DNA from: Melastoma dodecandrum
Lineage: Eukaryota > Streptophyta > Magnoliopsida > Myrtales > Melastomataceae
DNA: 64,000 bases
Assembly: GCA_029817715.1 (NCBI GenBank)
Contig: JARUPY010000356.1
Location: 2,079,001-2,143,000 of the forward strand
Direction of reading: 5' to 3'
Shown: positions 47,351 through 58,297 of the stretch, one piece after another
Position numbering within the stretch: position 1 is the first letter of the stretch
Layout: each line of letters opens with the position of its first letter
The notes under the pieces: model-generated
Databases searched by the model: none
What the model was told of the DNA's origin: nothing
Seen by the model: the letters and a program-made list of their open reading frames with translations, nothing else
Program-made: the position numbers and the translations under genes

Positions 47351-48630
47351 TAAGCCCCCCTTTTTACTGAGGGGACTTCCGTCGCCTGAGCACTTCTGAC
47401 ACTTCTGACATTATGCGCTTCGGTAAGCAAAATATTCGATCTTTTGCAGACAGGATATTGTCCCTGCTAAAAGATATTTTCTGTAAAAGTGTCTTTTCAC
47501 CTCCCTTTTTCAAATACCATTTGTCTTCTTTCCCTTCCCGAGAGGAAGACTTTTCGCCTTCCTTCCTCGGAACTTTTCACAATTACTCCTCACTCGGGCT
47601 GTTCTTTAAATCCCCTCGCAAACCTCCCGAGGATTTCTCATTTCTCATTTCTTAAACTTCTATGTTTTTTGGTTCTCCTTTCAAACCTTGCCTTCCTTCA
47701 GCCTTTCGCACCCATATCCCAGAGAAAGTCCCTTTACTTCCTATCAGAAACCTCTTTTTGAATCTTTTAACAAAAAGCAGTCTTCTTCGCCACCCTTCCG
47801 TGAGGAGACAAATGGCCCAAAATCTCCTCTGGGAGCACGAGGATGGCCGTCTTCAGCCAACCAGGAATAGACGGCTGTTCATCTTTGCACTAAACGCCTT
47901 CGTTCTACTAGATTTTTAAAAGAATGTGCTGCGACTGATCTCCGCTTCCCTTTGTTTGCCCTATTCTTTGGCGAAGAAGGGTCACTTCGCAACGTCATCC
48001 CTCCCCGTGAGATATGGCCTTCATGCACAATCCAATGCTTGGACAACCTTAAAAGGTTGTTCAACCAGTCATGTATTGTTGCAAATGGCCCAGTTCTCTT
48101 TCTGGAGCAAACGAAGCTTCCGGGGCTTCATCATCTTCATCATTGGATATTATAGCAGACTGACCTCACCAGGCAGAAGGCTGACAATGTCCGGGCCTGT
48201 GAGTTTTCTCTTGGCCAAGTGAGACAGACGGGAGGTATTCACAAGCTTACTTGCCCCTGCCAGACTCTAGAGAGGGTGAAGTAGGAGTTAAGTAAGACAG
48301 ACTGGAGGCATTCACTAGTTGCTCTGCCTCCATCAGCTTCTTAGGAATGCAGAGGTTGCTGCAGATTACGCCTAGCCGCAAGCATTCCTGGGCTGATTAT
48401 TCCTGCCTGACCCTTATAATGAGCAGGCAGAGGGGAACAAGAAGTGGGAGGAAGAAGTGGAGCCAGTTAAGTCTGCAACGCAGCAGTTGAAGGATTAACC
48501 AAGTTTGAAAAACCGCAAGAGTAAACTTTACCTAGAGCCTCCTCCTTTTCTCTCTTCTGTTCCTTTTCTTTTTTTTTTTTTTACTTAGATGCACTACTGA
48601 AAGCGTGGACTAAGACTAAGGTTTTCCTAT
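47351..48630 (-). other. internal 3' region of the Tat-like element
   Basis: Where RNase H and integrase would be expected there is only anonymous sequence. Plus-strand frames at 47413-47919 are Phe/Leu/Ser/Pro-rich and unlike any domain I know. The stretch 48130-48480 contains short repeats around 'gcaggcagaggg' and 'agacagac'. Confidence 0.5.
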
Positions 48631-48639
48631 TGTGGACTT

Positions 48640-50900
48640 AACTACTATATCATCGATGTATATTTCTACCGTTTTGCCAAGAGAAGCATCAAATATACTG
48701 ATGCCCTGCTGCCTTGTCTACAAGATCGTCTGCGATTGGCGTTGGGTATTCATCTTTTGGAGTGGCGCGATTGAGATCTCGAAAGTGTATGCAGACTCTG
48801 ATTTTTCCATTCTTTTTAAGGACAGGAACTATACTGGAAATCCATTCTGTATAGCGTGAGGTCCTAATATAACCTGCTCGAAAAAGTTTTTTAACTTCTT
48901 CCAAGACTAGTTGCGTGACTTCAGTAATCATGCACCTGGGCGCTTGCTGCACCGGCTTAAAATCCCTTTTAATAGGAAGGGTGTGTTCTACAAGTATACG
49001 GTCCAACCCTGGCATCTCGATGTAATCCCAGGCGAAACAGTCTTTGAATTCCTCAAGCACTCCCGTAATCGCATTAAAAAGCTCTTTATTTAAAGAAGAA
49101 CTAATGAAAAGAAGTCTAGGAGAGGACTCACTTCCTAGGTTAATGCTGACCAATGGGTCATAAGGTGTCATCAAAGACTCACATTCCTCAGAACTACCTA
49201 AGTCGTAAGACACATTACAAGCATTGGGCGCTCTAAGCGCTTCTGAATTTATTGAAAACCAAGAGACAGGCTGTTTACAGTAGCGATTTCCTTTGTAAAC
49301 TTGAAGTCGTTGAAGGACATCGGCGACTGCTTCTGTTACTCTTTCATTCCGGTCCATAGGTTCCTTCCTTGAGGCGTCTATCGGGCTCCAACTCCGTAGT
49401 ACCATTGCGCTGGTCTTTCACCACTTCCTCTTCTTTTTGTTTGTCAATCGCCACATGGTTCTCTCCCGAGTTAACTTCTTGGAGAACCTCCTCAATGTCT
49501 TGGGCAGACAGCTCATGTCCCCATCCAGTTGGAACGATTGGCCCTACATCTGGCTTGGGGTGTGATGTCCCGTAATCTACGATATAATCGAACTTCCCGG
49601 ATGGCTCGCCAAGGGGTCCTACAGTAGGGTCGCCAAGCTTATAGCGCTGATCCAGTGTGAGATCCTTGACAATCTTGCTTGTCTCTGCATGCAAGATACC
49701 CTTGTCACAACAGGAATATTCATTAGCTTTGATAATTTCAATCTTGGAGTCAACCCAAAGCAACAACTCTCTATGCAACGTAGAAGGGATAGCGGCAGCT
49801 TTACGAAGCCAGTCGTGGCCTAATAGCGCATTAAAAGTGGGAATTATGTCTATCACGAAGAAGACGGTTTCTCTTTCCTGACGACCCACCTCAAGGTATA
49901 CTGAGAAAACCCCTAGGCATTCGGATTTCCTGCCATTAAACCCACTTACTGCGACGCTGGTTTTAACCAAGTCGCAAGGCTTATATCCAAGCATTCTAAA
50001 TCTAGATAAAGGGAGGACGTTTATAGTAGCCCCGTTGTCTACAAGGATTCGACTTACTACTGTACCGTCGAAGGTAGCAGTAATATATAATAAATGCATG
50101 TGTTGTTTCATGCTGTCAGATGGCTTTTCCAACCAATTTAGTGGAAAGCCCAATGGATAAATGGGAGCGCGAGGGAAAGGCACTTTACCTCCTTGAACCT
50201 CTGCATCCCGCTTACATGCGAAGTCTACAGGCAGGGTAAGGGCATTGCAGCTCACGACTGGCCTCATTTCTCCGTCGGCATCGCTTGGGATCCCGCTCCG
50301 GAGTGGGGTATCGCCGAAGCTTGAGCCAGGCTCTTCCGAATGGTCTGTAGACTCGATGCGCTCTGCCTCGACATTTGCTCCGTTCGCAAACGTTCTAGCC
50401 ATTGGGGTCGCTCCTGAGGGGGTAGGCTTAGGCCTTTTAGCGACGTGACTTAGACGTCTGTCTCTCCTCTTGTGCGCCCTTGGTGGCAAAGTATTCTTAC
50501 CCACTGCCTTCTGCCAATATTTGGAAGGGTTAACTACCTTAATTACCCTTGATTTCTTAGAACCAAGGAGACGTACCTCAACATAATCGCCAACAAATGG
50601 GTCATATCCCATCACCGTTTGCGTGGGAGTGTGCTGCGATTCTAAGTTAGTTTCACAAGTACCTGTAGCTGTAGAGCGTGCGGGTTTGACCACAATTTCC
50701 CCATTTGAGGACAGGTCCACAAGCTTGAGGAAGAATTCGACGCAGCAGGAAGTGCAGAGCTGAGTAATCAGGATCTTGTTCCGAGCTATGAGCTTGTATT
50801 TCTGACAGAGCATCTTTGCTTCCAAAGGCTGAGCTATCGGTGGGCCTGTTCGGATCGCCTGGATGTCTACCTTATGCATTCCCTGTCTAGGCTTGTTCAT
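48640..50900 (-). pseudogene. Tat-like protease and reverse transcriptase, truncated
   Basis: A 518-residue frame (50900-49344) includes the aspartic protease ILVDNGATINVLPLSRFRML and LLGHDWLRKA. An overlapping frame (49405-48689) carries the RT N-terminus: VLEEVKKLFRAGYIRTSRY, IRVCIHFRDLNRATPKDEYP, DLVDKAAGHQYI. Sequence then jumps directly to EIYIDDIVVKS at about 48640-48670, so the segment normally between these (about 65 residues, including the FMDGHSGYNQI-type block) is deleted. Nothing recognisable of RNase H follows. Protease Asp is present, but with Asn for the usual Ser/Thr next to it (DNGA). Confidence 0.88.
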
Positions 50901-51596
50901 CCTCTCTTGTGTTCACTCAGGCCTCTGGGCTCTATTAGGATTATCTGCTTATGCGCTTCCAGGGCGAGACTCGTCAAGATGGCTAGGCCTTTCTTGCCCT
51001 GACCTGACACCTTGCTGGGACGAGGAGTCATTAAACTCTAGATGTCGCCTGGGACGTTCGGGCGCGCGTGGTTGTGGCTCAGGCGCTCGGCCTCGGCCAT
51101 GTGGACCACCTCTTCCCCCTCAGTTTGCCGGTCTGCGCTCTGCACTTGGAGGGCTCTTAAATCCCCTTTGCGAGTTGTTGGAAGCGCTTCGCGAGCCCGA
51201 GTGTACTACTCCCATCGCTACATCCTCTAGTGGGGTCAGATCGTACCAGGTGTTGCTTTGATTGTTCTGGAGATACTTCCTGAATGTATTGTATCTATCA
51301 GTGGTGTGCGTATCATCCATATGCCAGCAGCAAAAGCTAGGCGCAACCTCTTTGACCGGACAGGTGACTACACCTTTATCAGCCAGTCGGCGAAAAAGTG
51401 CATTCGCCACCAAAGTCTCCCCGGGGATCTTTACGTCCTACAGGGAATAATGATCTATATTAGTTTCGATGAAATTGATGTCTACATCAGCAACATCGAA
51501 CATATGAATAGCTATTTCATCATCAAAAGGTCTGTCATCGACTATTGTCACTTCGTCGACCTCAGGGAAACATAATTCCTTGGACTCTATAAGGTC

Positions 51597-53279
51597 CTAA
51601 ATTATATTCCTGAATGACAAGCAATCTCTGGTCGTATGTGTAAATGACCCATGCCATTTGCAATAATTTCTGGTCTTTTCCCTTTCTGTCTGGGGAACTC
51701 TATGACTCGGTTTAAGTTTAATGCGCTTCCGTTGGATGAGCCAATCGAAAATCGCATCCGCCTTGCCTACGTCGAACGAATACTTTCTTTCTTCATTGGA
51801 CTTTTGGGATGCTTTGGCTTTGGAGTTTTTCCTTGCGAGGGGTTCACAAACCGTCGCTTCTCCTTTCACGAATTCGGCCATATCCACCTCAAAGGTTTCG
51901 AGCTGAAAGGCATGCTTAGCCTGCACTTCTTCCATCAGTAACTGATTGTACTGTGTTGCCCTTCTGGCCAAGTCATACAGGTCATTAAACCTTTCTCCCT
52001 GCAGCTTTTTCTTGAAAGGCATAGACAACGCGTTTAATGCGATCATCAGCTGATTCCTTTCAGGAATCGCAGGTCTACAGCACAGTAGCGCTTTTCGCAG
52101 GCGCATAAGGAACTGCCTTGTATGTTCTCTGGCGGCTTGCTTAAGTCGCATTACCTTCATAAAAGAAGACTACATCTCTGCCCATGTTGTCCCTGATCCA
52201 GGAGGTAGACTTGCATACCATGTAAAGGCATCTCCTGTGAGCAAGTTCGGGAAGAGCTTTAGCCTCCAAAAATCGTTTGCTGCAGCATCCCTGCCTGATG
52301 AGTGAACCGGGCTATATGCTCCACGGGCGTCATCTCATCTTCCCCCGAAAAAACGGGTAAAGTCAGGCACCCTATACCCCTTGGGAAGAGGATATTCTCT
52401 GTCAATATAGGTAGGGTAGGGACTCCTGTATAAACCAGGGTCCTCTTGCCTAACCGCTCCAAGTACCATCTACTCCAAAACCTGAGCGATCGTCTCCCTC
52501 AGATTCGGAGGTGGTGGAGGAACGGGGTCGAACTGCTCTCTGACGTATCCTACTTTATCTGGAGGATACGGCACCCTCGGGGTTACTCGTGGTGGCCGAG
52601 GGTTCACTGAGACATTAGTGTAGAAGCTCTCTGCCCGTAATAAATTTCCCACTATGGGAGTTTCTCCTGGAGGAATCTCCTCAACAGGTTCTTTACTAGG
52701 TCGACGATGGGGTATGGCACTCGCGTACCTGTTCGTCTCGTCATGAACCTCTACTTCATCGTCTACAGGATCCATTGCGTACACCGCATTCGCTCTCCGG
52801 GTAGGAGATCGGGAGGTCGTAGGCCTTGATGGGAACATTCGGTCCCTGCCACCGACTTCTGTAGCACGTGGGTTAGTACCACCCCAAGGCTCATATCCCT
52901 GAAACGATACGCTGGGCCTCTCTACGCACCGAGCGTCTCCCACGAAGGAATTGTCTCTGCCTACGGGGGTGCTTAGTTTCGTCGCAGCGCTTGGCCTACT
53001 CAAAGCACTGAGCTGCTCCAAAATCTGAGCCATGTTATCTTGCAGTCCAGTGATATGTCGGTCCATTAGACTCCTCATATCGTTGAATTCTTTGTGGAAT
53101 TCAATTCTGGAAATGAACTCAAAAGGAGTATGACCTCCAGAATCGGATTGATTCCCGGTCTCTTGGCTTTTTAGAGCCATGCTCTCGTCATTCAAGTTGG
53201 CCGGCGGATTCTGTTCATCTCCATCTAATGGAGGGGGAGGAGGATCACGATTTAGTCCGCTCCGGGTGTTCTTTGCCAT
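51597..53279 (-). pseudogene. Tat-like gag, broken
   Basis: MAKNTRSGLNRDPPPPPLDG starts at 53279. A Pro-rich N-terminal region and a segment SLMDRHITGLQDNMAQILEQ follow. The frame breaks at about 52470, resumes as ILFPRGIGCLTLPVFSGEDEMTPVEHIARF, breaks again near 52259, and continues as the gag core VMRLKQAAREHTRQFLMRLRKA with NDLYDLARRATQYNQLL to about 51900. The CxxH..H..DC-type knuckle reads YCKWHGSFTHTTRDC at about 51640. Two frame breaks make it non-functional. Confidence 0.85.
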
Positions 53280-53300
53280 ATGAAAAATTTAAGTTTCACG

Positions 53301-53319
53301 ACTCCCACTGTGGTCGCCA
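53301..53319 (-). other. primer binding site of the Tat-like element
   Basis: Minus strand TGGCGACCACAGTGGGAGT starts 5 bases inside the 5' LTR. The TGGCGACCAC start is typical of Tat/Ogre-lineage elements, probably a tRNA-Arg primer; the tRNA identity is from memory. Confidence 0.7.
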
Positions 53320-53324
53320 AAAAC

Positions 53325-54534
53325 GTGTTCGCGTCGGAAACGGATCACGTCGGAAATATTTGGCAATAAGACTCACAGGGATTTTATAGATGTGGTCGCC
53401 AATAAGTAATTGAAGAATTTAATTGAATGCAAACAGTTTTTACAGGAAGTAAAGAATGCTTACAGCCATAAAAATAAAATAAGGACGGAAAGTCGTAGAC
53501 TAGCTACAGTGCTCCGTAGACATGGAACGTCGTCGCGGACTTGATGGTGGAACACTGCAGGCTGGCGCTCCTCTGGTGGCAGGACATAGCTGCTGAGGCG
53601 GACGTGATTAAGTACGGTCAGGTGCTGAGGCGGACGTGAACGTCAAGGCTGTAGCGGTCTGCATTGGCGGGAGTGTCGAAGGCGGAGATGCGTACCGGGA
53701 CTACGGTGGCTCGTTCTGGCGTTGAAGTCGAGGGGAGAGGATTGTTACCAGAGCTACGGTTGCTCGCTCTGATGGTGGAAGTGAAGGCGGAGGGTTGTTA
53801 TCAGAGCTACGGTTGCTCACTCTGATGGTGGAGGTGAAGGCGGAAGGTTTGTTATCAGGGCTACGATTACTCACTCTAATGGTGGAAGTGAAGACCAATG
53901 AAACCTTAAGGGTCTCTCCCAGGTCGGGGAATCCTAACAACTACGCTAAGGAGTGACGAGCAAGATAAGCTTCTGTTGGCTTATTTGATCGTGATTTTCT
54001 CTGAGGGAGATCTCCTCCCTTTTATACTCGGTCTATTACGACCATCTGAAGATCTTCCAGACCCAACTCACCCCAAGAATCTCGGAGCTAACTGATTCCC
54101 ACTCACTTAAAAGTGGATCAGCTCCTCTGACTTTGGGTTTATCTGATTATCTTTAAGACGTGCGTTAGTGTCATGCGTGGGTAACAAGTTTCAATTATCT
54201 CGGGGCCATGGAGCCGTTTTCTTTTGACACGTGTCTCTTGCAGGCGCAGGCCCGTAGACTTCGTGTTTCAAGCGCAAGCCTGTAGACTTTAAGTTCAGGC
54301 GCAAGCATGTAGACTTTAAGTTCAGGCGCAAGCCTGTAGACTTTAAGTTCAGGTGCAAGCCTCTAGACCTGGTGTCGCAGGCGCAGGCCCTTGATTATAA
54401 GGTTACTATATTACCTCTGTAGGCTTCTCTTCACAGGCACAGGCCTAGTATATGGCTATGGACTTTTGTGGGCTTTGTCAAAATTAGGCCCAAGATTGGC
54501 CTGAGATTACCAACACGTTAATCGCGTGTCAACA
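53325..54534 (-). repeat. 5' LTR of the Tat-like element
   Basis: About 1210 bp, TGTTCGCGTC...GTCAACA on the plus strand. It is longer than its partner mainly because 'gcgcaagcctgtagactttaagttcag' is present in three tandem copies (about 54270-54355), where the other LTR has about two degraded copies. Confidence 0.88.
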
Positions 54535-54539
54535 GCTTG

Positions 54540-55013
54540 TTATTTGTAAAACAAATAAACATGAGTTAGGGCCCAAAAAAGCCCGAATCGGGTCCAATAC
54601 CCGTAAAACAAAGACATGAGTTCGGAGTGATGCCCGAATCGGGTCCAACGCCCATTAATCATAAACAAATTTTTTGGAGCAAATGCCACCATTTCGCATG
54701 TCTAAGTGTAAGAGTCAGTAATTAAGGATCCTCGAACCACTGTCTCTTTTCGACTTAAAACAGATTTTATAAATAAAGTCGGTGGCGAGTCCGTGTAGTT
54801 TACCTAGGCGGAACATGGTCCGCCTTTCACCTGCGGTTAGGAACAGGGCCCGAGCAGGCCCAGTTAGGAACCTAGGGAAGGATCACCCAATTCCCTTCCG
54901 CAGAGTTTGACGCTCGAGTCATGACGTCGACCTGCTGGGCCTTGGGGAGCGGGCCCGGATCCTCAGGTCATTCCAACCGCCACGCGCGTGCTAGGCCGGA
55001 AGGCGCGCGTACA
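54540..55013 (+). mobile_element. LTR-like insertion in the Copia, right part
   Basis: Continuation of 44427-46198 beyond the Tat element, ending GCGCGCGTACA followed by the target copy TCCAG. It contains 'ataaataaagtcggtggcgagtccgtg' (about 54770), a polyadenylation-type signal followed by a GGTGGCGAGTCC word that I associate with plant Gypsy LTR ends. Confidence 0.6.
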
Positions 55014-57397
55014 TCCAGCATCATGGTTCTCGCCATATCCTGTAAGGTCTGCTCTTTTGCTCTACGACTCCATTTCGTTATAGAGTATGTAAAGCTGAGA
55101 AATTATGATTGATACCACACTCCTCACAGGAATTAGTAAAGTCACGGTTCTCAAATTCAGTACCAGTACCATGATCTGTTCTAATACTTCGTAGAGAAAC
55201 ACCTTTCTCATTTTGAAGTTGTTTAACTAGAGTTTCGAATGTTGTAAACGTATCACTTTTGTGGGCTAGAGCAGTCGTCAACAACAACTAATCCATATCG
55301 TTTGCCTCCTAGACTCTGAGTCCTTGTAGGACCAAACAAGTCCATGTGAAGTAATTCAAGTGGTTCCTTACTTGAAACCATATTTTTTCTTTTAAAGGAC
55401 ACCTTTGTTTGTTTGCCAATTGCACAAATTTTACATATCTTGTCACTGTCAAACTTAATTTTAGGTAATCCCTTGATAGCATCTTTTCTGGCTAGTTTGG
55501 ATAGCAAGTCATAGTTTTTCATGTCCTAACCTTCGATGCCATAGAATATCTTCGTCCTTTATGGACATAAGACAATTTTCTCCGGATGTTCTTAAAAGAC
55601 AGGATATAGATGTTTTTCTTGCGTTCAGCAATGAAACACGTAACAACACCCGTGAAACAGTACATGTTTTCTCATTGAAGGCAACATGATAGCCCTTGTC
55701 ACACAATTGACTTACACTAATCAAATTGTGTTGGAGTCCTTTGACATAAAAAACTCTTCAATGGTTAGGGAGTCAGAACAACAAATAGTTCATGTTCCTT
55801 TAAACACCTTTTCCATTATCACAAAAAGTGACAGCACCACCATCCTGGAAATTCAGAGTGGTAAACAAGGAGACATCTCCTGACATGTGCCTTGAACCGC
55901 CACTATCTAAGTATCATACATAGTTCTTAGCAATGGACTTGAAGCATCCTTGAAATAGAGAAAGAACTTAAGTCGTTGTTTCCATTTAACAATAGAATCA
56001 TCAACTTTTGAGGTAATTCCAAGTACATCATTTCGCCTGACATGACAATTTTTGATAAAGTGATCCGGCCTTTTACAATAGTAGAAAAGCCTAGGTAGCC
56101 TTTGAATAATATTATGAGAATCACCATTCCTGACATGAAGAGGAATATATTTCCCATGAGGTGAATGATTCTCATTTCCAGAATCATGCATCTCATGCAC
56201 GCATAAATCAATTTTGTTGTGCACAACACTGAGTTGCTGCTGTAGTTCCTCAATCTTTGATTTAGATTGAGAAAGTTGCTTTACCGCTTTCTTAGTCTTT
56301 GCTGATAACTCTTCCTTAAGAGAAGCGTTCTCAGCACTCAAGAGTTTATTCTCCTTCTTGAGAGCCTTATTGTTTGCGATCAATGACTCAATTTTGGCAT
56401 AGAGTTCTGAGAAAAGATTCTCAATATCATCAGTAGATAGATCAGAGGGAGAGAAAACATTTACCTTCTCAGTTTCAGCATCAGTTTGAGCCATATAGTA
56501 GATGTTTGCTGTTCTCCGTCCTGATCTGATTCCTCATCACTATTACTCCAAGATGCCATCACGGCATTTTTCTTGTATTTGGACGATTTGCCTTTCTCAT
56601 TTAATAGTGGGCAATCTGGTCGCATATGACCAGGTTTGTTGCACTCATAGCACACACCACCTTTACTTTGGTGTGGTTTTGTGTTTTTCTTCTTAGCATC
56701 TCACTTACCCTTGAAACGAGTTTTGCGAAGATACTTCTTAAATTTCTTAGCCAATAAGGAGATTTCATCATCTGAATCAGATGAAGATTCATCCTCATAT
56801 TCATCGGAGAATTCCACACTCCCTTTAAATGCAACAACATTGGATTTCTTTTCTTCAGCGAACTTGTTCTCTTTCTCATAAGCGACAAGAGAACCAAGTA
56901 GTTGTTGAAGACTTAAGCTCGTCAAGTCCTTTGCTTCTTCAATTCCCGTTTTCTTGGCTTCCCAAGATTTGTAAAGAGCAAAGTATTTTTCTGACCAGCT
57001 TAGAGTTAGAAATGATTTTGCCAAGAGATTCCATGGCATTAGTGATTTCGGTGAGTCTATCAAACATTTGATTTATCGACTCATCCTTTTTCATTTTGAA
57101 TGCTTTGTATTGAGTTACTAATGCATTCACTTTGGATTCTTTGACTTGTTCTGTTCCATCATAGATCAAAGCAAGTCTATCACACATTTCTTTCAAAGTC
57201 TTACAAGTGGAGACGCGATGAAATTCATTTCCAGCAAGAGCGCACACTAAGTAGTGTCTTGCTTTAGTATTGAGAGAGGTGATTCTCTTTCTTTCAATTT
57301 CATGCCGAGTATCGTTGGGATTAGGTGGAGGAACCGTAGGTTCTCCTTCCATTATAATTTGCCAGTGCCAAATGGAATGCATTTCTTCTAAATGCAT
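55014..57397 (-). pseudogene. Copia gag, protease region and integrase N-terminal half
   Basis: From 57397 downwards: gag (UBN2 type) RITSLNTKARHYLVCALAGN and MFDRLTEITNAMESLGK; frameshift near 57000; KSFLTLSWSEKY; acidic stretch. CCHC knuckle CYECNKPGHMRPDC at about 56650-56610. A coiled coil (LYAKIESLIANNKALKKENK) precedes a second finger YYCKRPDHFIKNCHV near 56090. Then GAG-pre-integrase ILWHRRLGHEKL (about 55545) and integrase LLHMDLFGPTRTQSLGGKRY, RTDHGTGTEFEN, GINHNFSA, running into MARTMM at 55020 where the insertion begins. Several stops and shifts. A coiled coil with a second finger is usual in SIRE-type gag-pol. Confidence 0.88.
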
Positions 57398-58297
57398 GAA
57401 CGATGTCTTCTAAATGCAAGAATCTATATTATGCTGATATTTGTATTCAAATGTTGGTTTTTTAAGGAATAAGAAACCTTTAAATGTAAAAGAATAATTC
57501 GGATAATTTGGAATCATTCGGTAGTTGGATAATTTGCCAAAAAAAAAGAGGTTAGGTTTTTCTGATATTATTATAGAATATCCACAAATGGAAAAAAAAG
57601 TTGCATTACGTATGCATATTATTGCATTATTTTTAGATGGAAAATTATATATATATACATAAATATTATTGCAGTACCCCGACACTCGAGTCGATGTATC
57701 AAGAGGAAGGCATTAGGTGAGCAGATTCGGATCCTCGTGTAATACAAACCACGCACGTGTACATGGGTGGAGACTTTTTGTTGTATAACAAGAATTATTA
57801 TTAAGTCACATATATTTATGTTTTAACATTTGAAGCCGTGAAAAGTCTCCGGTAACGAAATATTAAATCAAAATCAGTTAGTTTGTCAACATTGCATGAT
57901 CATACATTAAAAATAAAATAAATAGAAAAGAATAGACTTCACACCCGAATTAGGGAAAGGTCAGTCAGAAACAAATATGATAAAAAAATTATCCTAACTC
58001 TTTTAATATTTTCTGATCATTTAATCTTATGAATGCTTAAAATCGTAGGGGAAGTATTGTTCTGGGTTTTTAGGGGGATGTTTAATTTTTCATGTATGTA
58101 TTTTTATTAATTGATTGATTAAGTTTAACTTGTGTCAAATCATTTTAATCACTTCATAATAATATTTGTCTGTGGCCTCTATAATGAATTCCTGAGCTGA
58201 GAGACACTACGATGGGATACAACGTTAATCATTCAGTTGAGGTAGAGTTCATCATTCAACTTCCAGTTCTCCTCCTTTTTCGTCTGTTGTGGTATTG
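57398..58297. other. intergenic, no gene supported
   Basis: AT-rich sequence between the Copia gag start and the TNL gene. No 5' LTR of the Copia can be recognised here, so that end is truncated or too decayed. Confidence 0.5.

Larger units (their letters stand above)
46199..54534 (-). mobile_element. Tat-like Ty3/Gypsy element, internally deleted
   Basis: LTRs at 46199-47350 and 53325-54534, both ending 'cgtgtcaaca'. Target duplication is GCATG (46194-46198) versus GCTTG (54535-54539), one mismatch. The 5' LTR (minus sense) is the one at high coordinates, followed by a primer site and a gag, protease, RT order. Most of RT and all of RNase H and integrase are missing, so the element is non-autonomous. 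LTR divergence is clearly greater than in the Athila, so it is older. Confidence 0.88.
41328..57397 (-). mobile_element. Ty1/Copia retrotransposon split by nested insertions
   Basis: On the minus strand: gag, zinc knuckles, GAG-pre-integrase and integrase start (57397-55014), then, after the inserted block 44427-55013, the rest of integrase, RT and RNase H (44421-42288), then an extra ORF (42030-41328). The two halves of integrase join precisely once the insert and one copy of its 5-bp duplication are removed: the protein passes from MARTMML to ENEVAKNLWAEA. Typical LTRs are not recognisable at either end, so the outer limits are the ends of coding homology. Several stops and frameshifts show that it is old. 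Confidence 0.88.

Noticed and set aside
47413..48222. Host gene on the plus strand inside the Tat-like element
   Set aside because: The overlapping frames are low in complexity (Phe, Ser, Leu, Pro) without motif or splice logic, inside an element of the opposite strand.
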